64,000 bases of DNA from contig JAKJXP020000007.1 of assembly GCA_022225965.2 (NCBI GenBank), positions 620,001 through 684,000 on the forward strand, in the 5' to 3' direction. Positions within the stretch are counted from its first letter, which is position 1, and each line of letters opens with the position of its first letter. Source of the stretch: Diatrype stigma (lineage: Eukaryota; Ascomycota; Sordariomycetes; Xylariales; Diatrypaceae). The translations under genes were made by a program, and so were the position numbers. The notes under the pieces are model-generated. The model ran no database searches. It had not been told where the DNA came from and saw only the letters and a list, made by a program, of their open reading frames with translations. Positions 1-12,200 of this stretch are shown here, one piece after another.

Positions 1-545
1 CTCGATGGCTTGGAGATCGGGAGCTTCTTTGGTTGTCTAGTCAAAAAGGTGCGGTCTGTCTTGTGTAATTGCCGAATAGCCAGAAGACTTAACCAAGATC
101 AAACTCGAATTCGTAGTGATAATGCTCTGACTAGTCCGTAGTTTGGCATTTTCATTCATTCACACCCCTAGAATGTATGGTATAAGATGAATTGGTTTAT
201 TACACGCCGAAGGGCCGGTGGGGGGGAGACCGCCCGGGCATCCCATGGGGCATGTGGCGTGTGAAGACTATATGATCATCTAGCTACTATACATGAGACC
301 TAGCAATACCCCTATACAAGATGTCTAACTTGTCGGCATTCTTGTTAGCAAATCGCATCCTTAACTCCTCCATTCTAGCTCGCGTTCGGTGCTGTGTGGT
401 TATAGTAACTCCCTTTACGCGAGAGCAAGCCAGGATCCAGGGAAACCAAAATGAAAAGGGAAAAAAGTAGAAACAACAAATCTATTAACGTGTCGGTCTC
501 GTAGGGATTCAAGCTCTATGGCGGTGTTCTAGGCTGAGCGCATGT
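1..545. other. Left-edge intergenic sequence
   Basis: I see no gene here. It is the downstream flank of the minus-strand F-box gene. A G/C run near 217-240 is the only compositional oddity. Confidence 0.5.
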
Positions 546-1492
546 CTAATACAAGGGGGGATCCGTAGCGTATATATGATCTGGATTTCGTAGAAGGATT
601 TCACGCAATTTGAGAACACTCCCCGACGCTGTACTAGACCGCAGACTGCAGATGTTGTGGACGACCACCCCACAATCAGAAACCATCTTCTCGATGAAAG
701 CTACAGTTTCGCGGTTCTGCATCCTAGGTAGATTCGGGTGCCATAGAACTCGGAACTTTAGGGCAACTGGTCCCTCGTGATGGCCTACGAATGAAACATC
801 CATGGGTGCAAGGGCGAGAGCAAGAACGTCTGGCATCCGCACATAAGAGGCTAGAAACCTCCCAGCTAACCAATGGGTGTCCGGGTTGCGAGTTCGGTGC
901 AACACAACGCGATCGTCATTGTATATCGTAACCACACTCCCCGCTTGTTTCAAAGGTGGTTGTTGAATGAGCATCCGTCTCCACTGCAATTCCTCGGTCA
1001 AAATCTCTACGCAGATGAATGGGGACCACCGAGGTTGGAAGCTGGCTAGCTTTGCAGACGGCTAATGCTCAGAGAGTAGGACAACAGGCAAATTATAAGG
1101 GAGCGACTTACTGATGCTTGCGCTCGATTGAAGGCAACGGACTTGCGGAGAATGTGTGCCACGACTGTGTGCCTGTAATCTTGCCAAGCGCCGTAGCATC
1201 CTTTCGTGTTATTATACTCTCTGAAGTCACCCTCATGTTCTTGAAAACAGAAAGGGAATGTTTCTCTGAGTAGAGGGTTTGGTTCACGGCGTGCGTCCAT
1301 ATTGGGGGCGAAGAATAGGTGTTGCTGCAGCCGAATCGACCCGAGTATGAGCCTATACCAGTATCTGCAAGTACGTTGAGCAGATACAAGCAAGGTTCGC
1401 ATGTCTACATTGAGTAGGATAGCTTCAAGAATCTCAGCGACATTGAGAGCCGGGTGGCTTCGGCTTGTTGGGGGTCCTGTTTCGCCAGACAT
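546..1492 (-). CDS. F-box-like protein
   Basis: Two exons give 279 residues: 1112-1492 and 546-1004. The intron (1005-1111) starts GTAAGT and joins in phase 0 at GTAGAG. The start at 1492 was chosen because the conserved part begins soon after it; an upstream in-frame ATG at 1567 would add 25 hydrophobic residues that look like leader translation. Near the N-terminus the pattern ILEAILLNVDMRTLLVSAQ followed by C-R-x-W is that of a fungal F-box, the Skp1-binding helix bundle of SCF ubiquitin ligases. Exon 2 (EELQWRRMLIQQPPL) matches the W-RRML-QPP stretch that follows the F-box in many Pezizomycotina proteins of this type. No substrate-binding repeat is recognisable, so the target is unknown. 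Such genes are numerous and variable in filamentous fungi. Confidence 0.65.
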
Positions 1493-2064
1493 GTTTCTGG
1501 GTGGTTGGTCCGGGTCTTCGAATGAGATGGTAAGAAGAAGGACCAGATGTAGATATGCTTTATACATGCCTTATATAGTACCTTCTTTTATTACCTTGTT
1601 TCCCTCTTAGTTCGGAATCTACACTATTGATTTGGACTCTGTTCTGGCAAGCGTTTGCAAATGAATCATACGTTGATTATGATTACTCCTGTCCAGTCAG
1701 CATGCAAACTGTGTCATTCCTCTTACCTGAGGAACAGAGAAGAAAAGCTGAGATCCAGTTGACGTATCCACGCATTATACTGGACTAGTTACCACCCAAC
1801 TCGGTGACGTGGAACAAACTGAGGGCGATTCAGAGGTAATCATAGAAATGACTGACAATCAGAAGATACTTGACTTATGGCAACCACTGCCGGTTTGCCC
1901 TGCGCTATGATACGACACATCATCTCAATATAATATCAATTCTAATCAAAGTGATTAGTTCAATGAGGCAGGAACTTATACCTTAACCTAAATGGTTCAG
2001 GGGTACTAAGGGGCTCCCCTGAATAACCATACCTCTGATGCCATATTATGACCATGTTTTCTCC
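1493..2064. other. Intergenic region upstream of the F-box gene
   Basis: About 570 bp with no convincing reading frame. It should hold the F-box promoter and the 3' end of the LicD-like gene, both on the minus strand. No strong TATA box was picked out. Confidence 0.4.
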
Positions 2065-4091
2065 TTAGTCTTTTTTCTGGCCCTCCTTCTTATCTTCCTT
2101 TTTCCTATACCTCTTCACTCCATCCTCTCCCATATACTCCTCTACTGTCACGATCACAATCTTCTTCTGCTGCTGCTGTGGTGGCTTCCTGATCCACTGC
2201 ATGCGGAATTCATCCCATTTATGTCTGTTGAAGAGGGGGCTGTTAGCATCCCTGTCCAACGCCTCAACGAATGTCACAATGTCCACATACAAAGTCCTGC
2301 CCATCTTAATACAATCAAACCGTCTGTCTGTGATGAGCAGCCCGTGTCTGACCTCACCTCTAGCACCCCGCCTCCCCCAGATAGAAGGGGAAATGCACAG
2401 GAGAGAAAATGGGCGGGGGACGAAAGATAACAACGAAAGAAAAGACCGACTCACCCAGCAACATCAGTCCTGGCCAAGCTCGCGGCGCCGTACTCGTCGC
2501 GCAGCAGGGCGACGAAGGCGTAGGGGATGAGCGCCGGGACGCCCTCGAACTCGGTGGCGCGCAGCGGCCAGATCTCGCGGCCCCAGTAGCGGTGCTTGCT
2601 GTTCTTGCAGCTCCAGACGATGCCGCCCAGCGGGTCCGCGTCGTCGTCGTAGCGGCCCGGAGCCACCGCCGTGATGTCCACGAACAGGCCCGTGGCCGTG
2701 TCGATCCACCGCGCGTCGATGATGTTCTGCCCGTTGCCCTTCGGCGCCGCGTAGTGCGAGTTCACGTCCAGCAGGTAGGGGCCTCTGGCTGCTTTCTCCG
2801 CCTTCGGCTTCTTCTTCTTTTTCTTCTTCTTCTCAGCGGCGTTTTCCACTTCAGCCTCTTCGAATTTGGTACTTTCTTTTGATGTTGATGTGTCGGATAA
2901 AATTGGGTTTGGATCCTCTGCTGCCGCTGCTCCTTTGGTTTGTGCTGTCACCTTCGCTGTTTCATAGTAATGTTTGAGGCGACTTATTTGGAGGCGACGA
3001 TCAACCTCTTTGTTGAGATGACTGTCTAGACGTCTCCGACGGTGCGGTGACTTGGTCTCACCCGTCAAGTCGGTCCCCATCGCCTCCCCCTTTCCATCAC
3101 CAACAGTATGGTGGTCATAAATGTCGCCATCAACATCGCCACCATCCCCGTCTCCACGATCTCTGCCACCAGTTTCTCCTACACCCCTTTTAATTTCCTT
3201 TGCCCCTGTTTCTTCTTCTTGCTCTCCGTTTTCTACATCTTCATCTTCCCTTTCTCCTTCCCCTGCCCCTTTTTCTTCCCCTGCTCTTCCTTCTCCTGCC
3301 CCTTCTTCTTCTACTGCCTCTTCTTCTTCCCCTGTCCCTTCTTCTTCTCCTTCGTCTTCATCTTCATCTTCATCTTCGTCTTCATCCTCACCCACATCCT
3401 CATCCTCACCCTCTTCGTCCTCCGGGTCCTCGCCCGCATACATGGTCCCGTTCAAGCGCTCCGCCATGTCGCGCAGCGCCGCCAGCGTGACCTGGACGTC
3501 GATGTCGATGTCCCAGGGCAGGGCGCGGCCGCCCCAGTACCAGCCGAGCAGGGAGCCGTGGGCGAGCCAGGTCTGGACGCCCTGGGCGCGCGTCGCGGCC
3601 AGGTAGGAGCGCACGAGGCGGCGCAGGGCGGGCGCGTGCTCCTCGTAGGTCAGCTCGCGCCGGAAGTACCGCTTGTCGTAGTGCGCCAGCGAGTACGAGC
3701 CCCACGGCTCGTGGAAGTACTTGGACGCCTTCATCTCGGACTGCAGGAGCGAGTCGTCCTGCCGGTGCTCCTCGGCGTGCGCCGGCTTCGGGTGGTACAG
3801 CGGCTCCCCCGGCTGCCAGTGGTAGTAGTAGGACGACTCGGGGTGCTGCTGCTGCTGCTGGCTGCTGACGCTACCGTCATCATCTTTCTTCTCGGTCGCG
3901 AAGAAGGGGCGTGACAGGAACAACCACCAGGACGATGATGGCGACGCGGATGGCGACGGCGGTGCGGATGATGACGACGATGAAGATAATAATGATGGCG
4001 GTTGTGGTAAGACTCCTTCGTTGGTGTTCTCGATGACGCGGGCCCAAGCGAGGCCGAATGTGAGCAATAGGGACTTAAAGACGCCCCTCAT
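2065..4091 (-). CDS. LicD-family (Mnn4-like) protein with long acidic insert
   Basis: Two exons (2455-4091 and 2065-2347; intron 2348-2454, GTGAGT donor, GTCAG acceptor, phase 2) encode 639 residues. The N-terminus is a probable signal sequence or anchor. Residues about 177-200 (HGSLLGWYWGGRALPWDIDI) are the LicD nucleotidyltransferase motif with an acidic D-x-D pair at 194/196. LicD proteins act in phosphocholine or sugar-phosphate transfer; fungal members resemble yeast Mnn4, which promotes mannosylphosphorylation of cell-wall mannan in the Golgi. Between the motif and the rest of the domain (ARGPYLLDVNSHY onward) lies about 220 residues of Asp/Glu-rich low complexity, then a short Lys run. 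Exon 2 carries the end of the domain and a Lys-rich tail. Yeast Mnn4 also has charged K/E repeats, so Mnn4-like is the best guess; the exact reaction is not shown by the sequence. Confidence 0.8.
3095..3430 (-). repeat. Acidic-codon low-complexity tract inside the LicD-like gene
   Basis: On the coding strand this is a GAA/GAG/GAT/GAC-rich tract encoding Glu/Asp runs with occasional Gly and Thr. The plus strand reads as CTTCTTCTTC-type repeats. It keeps the reading frame throughout, which suggests expansion in multiples of three. Confidence 0.8.
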
Positions 4092-5838
4092 GGCTAGAAA
4101 ATAGATTCAATTCTACCTAGCCAGTAGGTGAGCAAATATGCATCCCCTATACCAAGTTAAGGGGTTGAATTCTGGTGAGGCCGGTATGTCATGTGTAGCT
4201 AGCACCAAGAGAACTTCTTCTTGAGCAGCAGGTTCGGCTTCTTCTAGGCTAGGATCGAATATCAGACAGGCTTATGATAAGCAAGTTGTGCGGATAATTC
4301 CAATAAGGAGACATCGTCCATGACGTGAAGTCCAGAATTGGCCACCCCTCAGGTTATAACTGGCACAGCATATGGGGAGACCCGACATCTCGGCGACGGA
4401 GGAGGCCAACGGTCTCTCTACAGACTTGTTGATACAATTGGGTTTGGCTGGCGTGGAACCACTTGATCATTGATATCGGTTGCATAGCATCTTAAGCTCC
4501 TCGGATATGTGTAATGTGGTCAACCATCACGATGCGTGTCTCGACAGTCAAGACCTACCTTGGCAAGGTAGGCTCCCAAAGTCCGCAGGTCCGGATCGCC
4601 GCCACTCGTTTGCCGATATACCACAGATAGAGCGATCCCGGACAAGTGGTAGCTTTCTGCATGTGATCATACAAGAACGGAAAGGTTAATGGTAGAACAA
4701 AAGGCATGCCATAATACTTCAGAGTTGGGCACCAAAAAGAACCTAGGCTTGACGATGATTTGCATCTTGAATCTGCGGCACTATTAGACAACCTCTGTTT
4801 GCCACTTCCAAAGATGAAAATAGAAAAGAAATTGAAGAAACATAGGGAAAGAGACATGATAGGAAAGAGTAACAGGGGTATCAAGAACGGTGAGCGGTCA
4901 GCAACGGGTGTAGGACGATGTGCCACGCTATACTCGACATGATATACTCATTGAATATTTACTTCCTGTGACTGGGCGCCATTGCGGATTTGACTTTGCG
5001 CTTATTGCTTCGTTCATACCGCACCAGTTTGGTTGAAGGGCAACCCCGTATGCAGATGAAAAGGATGTGAGAACGAAATGACATCCAACAAAGGCCTGAC
5101 TGGCGGTTGCATATATCGCATGCTATCGAGTTGGAGCGAGTTAGGTCTCGAAGAACCAAACAATATAGCAAAATACGGCACAGCCCGAACGAAATCAAGG
5201 TCCCGGGCCCTCGGATAACCCCAACTGTGTAGTAGTTAAATCAGCCGGCCGTCAAAAAGTAAAGGCTTGAACTTACTATCAAGACAACCATTAGCATCAC
5301 GCTATTGTAAAGTCAAATAGACAGGCGGTTGGTGGGGGAACCCGCTACGGGCTAGGTATATAATGGAGGGGAGCTTCCTTCAGCATGGTATGGAATTGCC
5401 AGGGACCTAAAAGTGTGAGCAACTTATCCCAGGAGATAAAGGGGTTGGAAGGTCGGAGACGAGGGTTTCGGTGTTGAGAATCAAGAACGAAAAACCGAAA
5501 AGGGCATTATGAAGCGCAAACTACTGGCATAACCAAGATAACAGAGCCAAGGGCTTAGTAAAGAACAATATGTGTTGTGAACATCATCAGCAATCAAGTA
5601 TACTCGGTATTACTTATGAAGCATCTAGTTGAGGCAATCAGTTTTCGGGATTTTGCCTAGTCAATGACCTCGTGATATCGCAAGGGGTCCAGCAGTGTCA
5701 GTGGCACACATATAGCTGTACTATTTGCTCACATATCTCGCTCGCTCCTTACTATCAATGTCCCAACGCAAAAGTTCAAGCGTACTACCATGGCATACGC
5801 GGATATAGAGTACGCGTTCTTAGCCATTCTCTCCCATC
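4092..5838. other. Intergenic region between LicD-like gene and mre11
   Basis: 1.75 kb with only short frames (for example 4555-4926 minus and 4480-4689 plus) that lack recognisable motifs or plausible splice partners. It should contain the LicD-like promoter and the mre11 3' untranslated region. No transposon structure was seen. Confidence 0.4.
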
Positions 5839-8349
5839 TCAACGGCGTCGGCCAGCCCTCGTTGTCGGCATGGATTCGAAAGCGTCGTCCTCGTCCGAGA
5901 TCTCGTCATCGCTGATCTCCACGGCCTTCTGCTGTGATGTTGTTTGGGAGAAGTTGAGCCTCGTCTGCCGCGTCGGCTTTGGCGCCGCGGCTGCTGATGC
6001 ACCCCGCGTCCCCTGCGATCTGGCAGTACCAGCGCTAGCAGCAGGCGCTGCTCTTGAGTTCGTTCTCGAGGCTGCCGTCGTGCGTCTCGGCGGCGGGGCA
6101 GGTGGATCATCCTCGTTGTCGTCGTCATCCATGACGACGTCCGCCTCCTCCTCTTCCTCGTCGCTATCGTCCAGGAAGACCTGCGCCTTGCGACCGCCCC
6201 GTCCCTTGGCCGCCGGCGTCTTGGCCGCCGCTTTCTTGGCCGGAGCTTTCGTAGCCGGCGCCTTCTTAGCCGGCGCAGGCTTGGCCTTCGTAGTAGTAGT
6301 AGCAGCTGCCCTTCCTCTACCTTTAGGCTTCGGAGCCGGAGTCGCTTCCTCGGAGTCATCCAACATGTCCTCATCCTCGTCTTCATCTCGGACGGCCTTG
6401 GCAGCGGCAGCAGGCTTCCGCCCCCGGCCTTTCAGTGGTTGGCTGGGAGGCTCCGCCGCCCGTCCTGTAGTATCCATGCCCGTCACGTCGAGCGCTTGGG
6501 GCTGATCCTCCCAATGGCCTTCTAGGTCGGAATCCCACTCATCGGGCTTCGGCTTCAGCTTCCTCCTCTTAGCCTGCTTAAAGTTTCCGACAGCGAACTG
6601 CTTCTCAAGCTGGTTCTTGTACCGCTCCATTGCGCTCGTGAGATCCTCGTCGTCCTCGTCGTCTTTTTCTTTCAGCGATAGCATTTGCTGCACTTGATCT
6701 TCGAGGGACTGGCTGACGAAGGCCTCCATCGCATGTCTGTCGTCATCGATGACGAACTGGTTCACTGCATCGCCGAAGGGTGCTTGCGGTAGTATCTTCA
6801 AGGATTGCGCGGCGAGGAACTCGTCGACGAGCTCCTTCACCCTGATCTCAGTAAGGTCAAGCTCCGCTAGTGCTTCTTCAGAGACAGCATCTGCCTTTTC
6901 CTTTTCTGTGGGCCATTAGCAATGTGGAGTCTATACGGAAGGTCACCTTACTTACTCGCTATTTTCTTCTTCCGGTAGAAATACACAACATCGTTGTCAT
7001 TTGCTACCCTTTTTTGGAAACGCTGGGAAAACCGCTGCGGATTCTCGACGTCGTAATGACCTCCCTCCGGGGCCGTGTACTCAACTTTGAGGCGTATCAA
7101 AGGCAGTGGCCGGTTGTTAGGGTCAAAGTCTTCTCCTTGTCGTGACTCCCATTCCGCATTAGCTTGCTCAATCATTTCCTCTACAACACCCATAAGTCTC
7201 CTTGTGAGCTCTATCCGGTTCTCCTTTTGCCGCTCAAGGCCTTTGAATTTTTCGTCGAGACACAAGATTATTTCACGTGTCACAAAGGGACGGACAGACT
7301 TCAGCGCATGCTTCTCAACTTCGAAGCTCTTGCCGGTAATACTGACAACGGCTACATGCTTTTCAACTGCCTCTGCGGGTACTAGGGATGTAGCGACCGA
7401 AGACCCAGGCTGCATAACATGGAATCCAGTCTCGGGGTTAAGCTTTGGGTCGATCAGGCATTCGTGCTCATGACCCCAGACGACGAAATCCACCCAGTCA
7501 GGCAGCATATTTTCTGGTAAGTAGCTAGTCGGTGTATGTGCATAATGATTCTGGTGCACAGTAAGTAGGTTGAACCAATCTTTTTGCTGCACGTTCGGCC
7601 TAAACCATTTAATTTTGTGATCTTTAAAGTTGCGGAACATGCGCTCGTCCCGTGCGTTGCTCAGCCCGAAGAGAGCAAGTTTAGTCTGGCCTTTCTGTAG
7701 GAGTACCGGTTTAACTTGGATGTTGTCTACTTCGGTGTAGCGGCCAAAATAGTTTACGAGTCCGGCAACCTGGAGGAGTTCCAAGGAGCAGAGGTTCCCA
7801 GTTCCGCTGGGCTCATCGTGGTTCCCATGGATGGAGAAGACGGGGATGGAGATGTTCATATCCTGGTCTTCGTAATTGACATGGTCAAAGGCGCCTCCAA
7901 AGACTTCGCCTGCATCACTGAGAAATTGCAGCTCGCAGGGTTTCATGCCAAGGCAGTTCTTCCGCAGCGATCGCATGACCTGGTACATAGCTTTTCTAGA
8001 CGGGTTATGGTCATGGAAGAGGTCACCTCCGAGCAGAACCATATCAACCTAGCAGGTGTGTCAACTCAAGAGCTACTCCCGGTAGTAGCTGTAGCGGTAG
8101 CGATTCGCACTCAGTACTCACGTCTTCCCTCCGCGCTATATTCATAATCTCATCAAAGGCCTTCCAGCTATCATCCGTGCGGATGGGGTGATCCTCGAGG
8201 TACCCAACATGGTTATCTGTGGCGATGAGAATGCGGATTGTATCTGCCTCTACTTGGTGTCAGTGGTATATGACTTCCAACTATAAGAGGAATCTCAAAG
8301 GAATTAGCCTCGGAAAATAATATGTACCAGTGAACTGTGATTCCGACAT
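5839..8349 (-). CDS. mre11: Mre11 double-strand-break repair nuclease
   Basis: Four exons: 8328-8349, 8122-8249, 6956-8048, 5839-6905 (phases 1, 0, 1), giving 769 residues. Mre11 is the Mn-dependent 3'-5' exonuclease/endonuclease of the Mre11-Rad50-Nbs1 complex, acting in break resection, checkpoint signalling and telomere upkeep in the nucleus. All calcineurin-like phosphoesterase motifs are present: DNH (19-21), GGDLFH (57-62), GNHD (125-128), VHQNH (214-218) and GHEHE (242-246). The DNA-binding cap follows to about residue 470. The last 300 residues are acidic and Ala/Lys/Pro-rich with RGR/GRGG motifs, as in fungal and animal Mre11 tails. The first coding exon is only 22 nt (ATG to the first base of codon 8), so the true start is easily missed; the junction restores the conserved phosphoesterase opening. 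No missing catalytic residue was seen. Confidence 0.97.
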
Positions 8350-9286
8350 TTCGGGGATTTCAGATGCCGAGACCAAGCCAGATGCTCGATGAAGGAAGGA
8401 GAAACTCGGCTAAGATCCAGGCCTAGCTACCTAACGTTCATTGATTCTTCGAGATAGCAGATGAAGGTGTACGAATCCTCTGATGTGGGTAAATTCGAAT
8501 CGGAGGTTGACGAAGTAGGTACTTAAGGTAGGCAGGTAATTAAGTATTTTTGCAGGCAGGCAGGCAGGCAGGCAGGCAGGCACATATCAGGCTGCAGGCT
8601 GAAGTTGTCAAGGCTCACATGCATGCGCGTTTGTGGCGCCGGGAATGATGCAGAGGACGCGACCCGCGTTAAGTGATAGCCCACTAAAGTCTCGCTGTCA
8701 CGTGAATGTCTTGGCTTAAGTAAGAGACGTGCCCCTCAGGCTTCAGCCCCTCAGCCCCTTAAGGCTTAGCCCTCAGCTTATTGGTCCTGACTCCTGATGC
8801 ATCTGGGTTGGTAAATACATACCTATATTATGTAGTTACTTCATGCCGCATTGGGTAGGTAGCATGCACATAGAGTTCTATTCATCGGATTTATTACCAT
8901 TGGAAGCTTAAACAGATACGCTCTCTTCTATTTCTCAGGTAATGATCTTCGGCAATAGCCTTATAGGCGAACCTAGAGTTCGTTACTTAGACGAAACATG
9001 CGCTCATGCAGTAAATGTACTTGCGTACTCCCTCAATATTCTCAGAACCAGAACTTGAAAACCCTTATGATAACCCATTCCTCCAGCCAATGATTATGAT
9101 TACGGACCTGAACGCCAGACTCTTTGCCAGACCCAGAGCCAAGTGCATGGATGAAACCCAGATACAATATCCAGGTCTCTCACATTGTCTTGGCTCGCAT
9201 GTACCCAGTAGTAAGCAATCAGACCATATGTTTCCCATCCCTTCAACCCGTTTCTTTCGTTATTCGTGATAGAGCGAGCAAGCCGT
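8350..9286. other. mre11 upstream region
   Basis: Holds the mre11 promoter and the 3' flank of the Tcp11 gene. Besides a CAGG microsatellite (8553-8581) there is a run of repeated AGCCCCTCAG/AGGCTTAGCC-like words near 8737-8780. A short frame at 9015-9269 has no recognisable features. Confidence 0.4.
8553..8581. repeat. (CAGG)n microsatellite
   Basis: About seven perfect copies of the 4-bp unit, about 200 bp upstream of the mre11 start codon. Confidence 0.95.
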
Positions 9287-12200
9287 CTATGGTGCGCTTG
9301 GTGCACCCTCCTTGTCCACCTTCTCCGCTATACTTTCCCACCAGACCCCGTGAGCCTCTCGATCCACACATCCGGCTCTCACAAGTTCATCGACCATCTC
9401 TCGGACTTTCTCGACAAACTCGGGCATGCCTAGGTTGGCGAGCTTCTCACCAGCAGTACTGGTAGCTTTCACCTTCTCGCTTGCAGACCCTGCCTGCAAT
9501 CTAGCGAGCATGTGGCTTCGGATCCGCGTCAGGAGCAACCTCAGGACCGGTTCTTGAGGATCTGTATTGGTGCGCTTCGCCTCTACGCTAGCGGCCACAA
9601 CCTTGGTGACGAGGGTGCGAAGATGCGCCTTCGTCGCTGCTGGCATAGACCTGCCAGCTTCGAGAGCCGCAAGAATACCGTCGACGGCACTTGCCTGGTC
9701 GAGAGCTTTTGCGGGATCTTCTAATGACTCGAGGACAGCAAAAATACGACCTGCCTCCGTTCTCCAGGGCGCTCGAACATCTCGCTTCAGGAGATTCTTG
9801 CACTGTAGGAGAATAGTGCCAGCAGTTGCGATGCGAAGTGTTTGTGTGCCTATCCGGGCCCGACGTTTGACATCAAGGGCCAGTGGCTCCGGTACTGTCT
9901 CTTCTCTGGCTGAAGGCTGTGTGAAATCGTCTAATAGCATGTGCCAGTAGATCTTATCTGCAGTGGGTCGTGCGCGTGGGTGGTTGATGCCTTCTGGGTC
10001 TCGACGGGCTGCTTCGGCATACACCTTGCTCTTTGCTGCCCGCCAAGATGCTTCTGCACGGGACAGTGTCACAGTCTCAGTTTCTAGATCTACCGCAAAT
10101 CTCTTCGCCTCGTAGGTTGAAGCTTCCTCCAGGAGTTTGGGCGCAGCGACTTGCAACATGTAGTTGGCAAAGTCATATATCATGACATCTATGAAGGAGA
10201 TAAGGGCCTCCAAGCGGTCCACCACATGGCCTTGGTTAAGTTTATGTTCGACCAGCTCTTTCACTTCGTCGTCACGAACTGGCGCACAGAGTTTTGGTAG
10301 CAGAGAGCCCATCGAGGAAAAAAACTTCTCATAGGAGAAACTGCCAGCCAGGAACTGTTGCTGTGCAACCTCAGTATCGAGCATCTCACCGATAAAGGTA
10401 TGCATCGGCGAGCCTGGTTTGACCAAATGCTGAAGTCGATCTCTGATATAATCGGCCATAAGGACAAGGTACTGGAATTGCTTCTCCTCGTCGTCGTCGC
10501 TTGACTTGAGGTCTTGGAAGAACGGATCCATGCGCAGCTTGTGCTGTTCTTGGAACTGCTGGAACTCGATACGATATTCCCGATTAATCGCCAACTCGTG
10601 AACGAGAAGGCGATTGTCAGGAAGAATGGGAGGGTAACTGGGCTGAAGGACGGTCCAGTCCGTCTGCTTTTTGCTCTGAGGAGTTGATGGCGGTGTAAGT
10701 GTTTGCAGGTGTGAAGAAACGACATGTTCTGCTGTACTCTGAGTGGCCGCAGAAGCATCGACATGCTCTGCCACGCGTGGCCTTGTGTCACCGGTGGGCT
10801 TCAATGCAGCTCTTGCTTTCCGCGCCTGCCTGACAGCATCGAATATCATTTTCTTTCCTTGCTGGGCTCCAGCAAGTTTCTTGATTCGGACCATGAGCAT
10901 CAACTGGTTGTCTCTGATGCTGGTCTCGTAAGTGCCGGTCACGGGCTCCTCGGTCCGATTCTTGACCGTCTCCAGGATTGCGTCTAGCTCAACGAACTGC
11001 ATGATCATGACTTCGATCAGTGCGTTCGAGTCACGAGCCTTCCAGGCGATAAAAGCATTATGAAACGTGGCATATGTCTCTGGTAGTGACTCTTGTAGCG
11101 CTGGAGGCGGCACGTAACTGTTCCAGGGGTTCAACCGCGATAGGATGTTCTCTAGAGAAATGAGCAGATCCCGAGCTTTCCCAACAAGCTCCTGCGACTG
11201 TGGGTTAGCCAGGTCATCGCGAGGAATATGCTGCGGCTGGGAAGATCCGATTTGGACCTGTTCCCCGTTGCTATCCTTGCTGCTCAGGACTTGAGTGGGA
11301 TGTCCCATAATCAGAAAAGCACTCAAAAAAGTGCGGACGGCAGCCACGTCGTTGACCGATCCTGGCTCGCCCTCCCTTATACCGCATATGCGAAGAACTC
11401 GAGAGGTAACGGTAAGAACTCTTTCTTGGGCAAGCAGTTCAACCACCTTCTCAAATGAGGTCTCCCTTACGCCATCAATGGACAACCCGAGTTCGGTGAA
11501 CTCCTGCACTGCCCGTCTCCTCAGCGCTCCTCGCCACCACCACTGGATCTTAGATGCAGCAACATCGATAGTCATAGGCTGAACTTCCTCCGCCAACTCT
11601 GGCAAGGCATCATTGTCGGACTTCTTGGATGTCAGGCTCTGGCCCCTTGATCGCTTTGTTGTATGGCTCTTCCGCAACTCCTCCCGTCTCTTCTCAGCGT
11701 CGGCAAGGCGCTCTTCCATCTGCAACTTTAGTCTGCGCAAAGCCTGCTCTCTCTTTTCTTTTGTGCTTTCGGCCACGGCCTTGGCGCGTTTTACTTCCTC
11801 GGCACAGGCAGCCACAATTTCGGCGAGGTTCTTCTCCCTTGCTTGGGCCGCCGCTAAGGCCCGTTCTTCAGAGTTGGTGCTCTTCTGCGGAGCCTTCGCG
11901 AGGGCGGCGCGGAGGCGAACCTTTTCAGCATGAGCGGCCCGATCAGCTAAGCGGGCCTTTCTGTCTTCGAGGATGGAGGCACGGCGGAGCTGCTGGGCGA
12001 TGTATTTGCTTTGTGGAGTGTCATGATGACTGAAACCGTGCGAAGACCGAGACTGTGCCGATGAGATGGAATTTCTCCGAGAGGAAGCGGCTGACTCCTT
12101 GCGGCGGGTTTGGGACGGCCGATAGAACCGCGCAGCGATGCGTGGAGGGGGCGTATATGCTCTGTGGTCGTCGTCCTCTTGCGGGGGCGTCAGAGAGAGT

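Noticed and set aside
3108..3914. 268-residue plus-strand frame
   Set aside because: It is the antisense reading of the acidic tract and LicD motif of the minus-strand gene; Phe/Ser/Pro runs reflect the GAA/GAG repeats. No start context or family.
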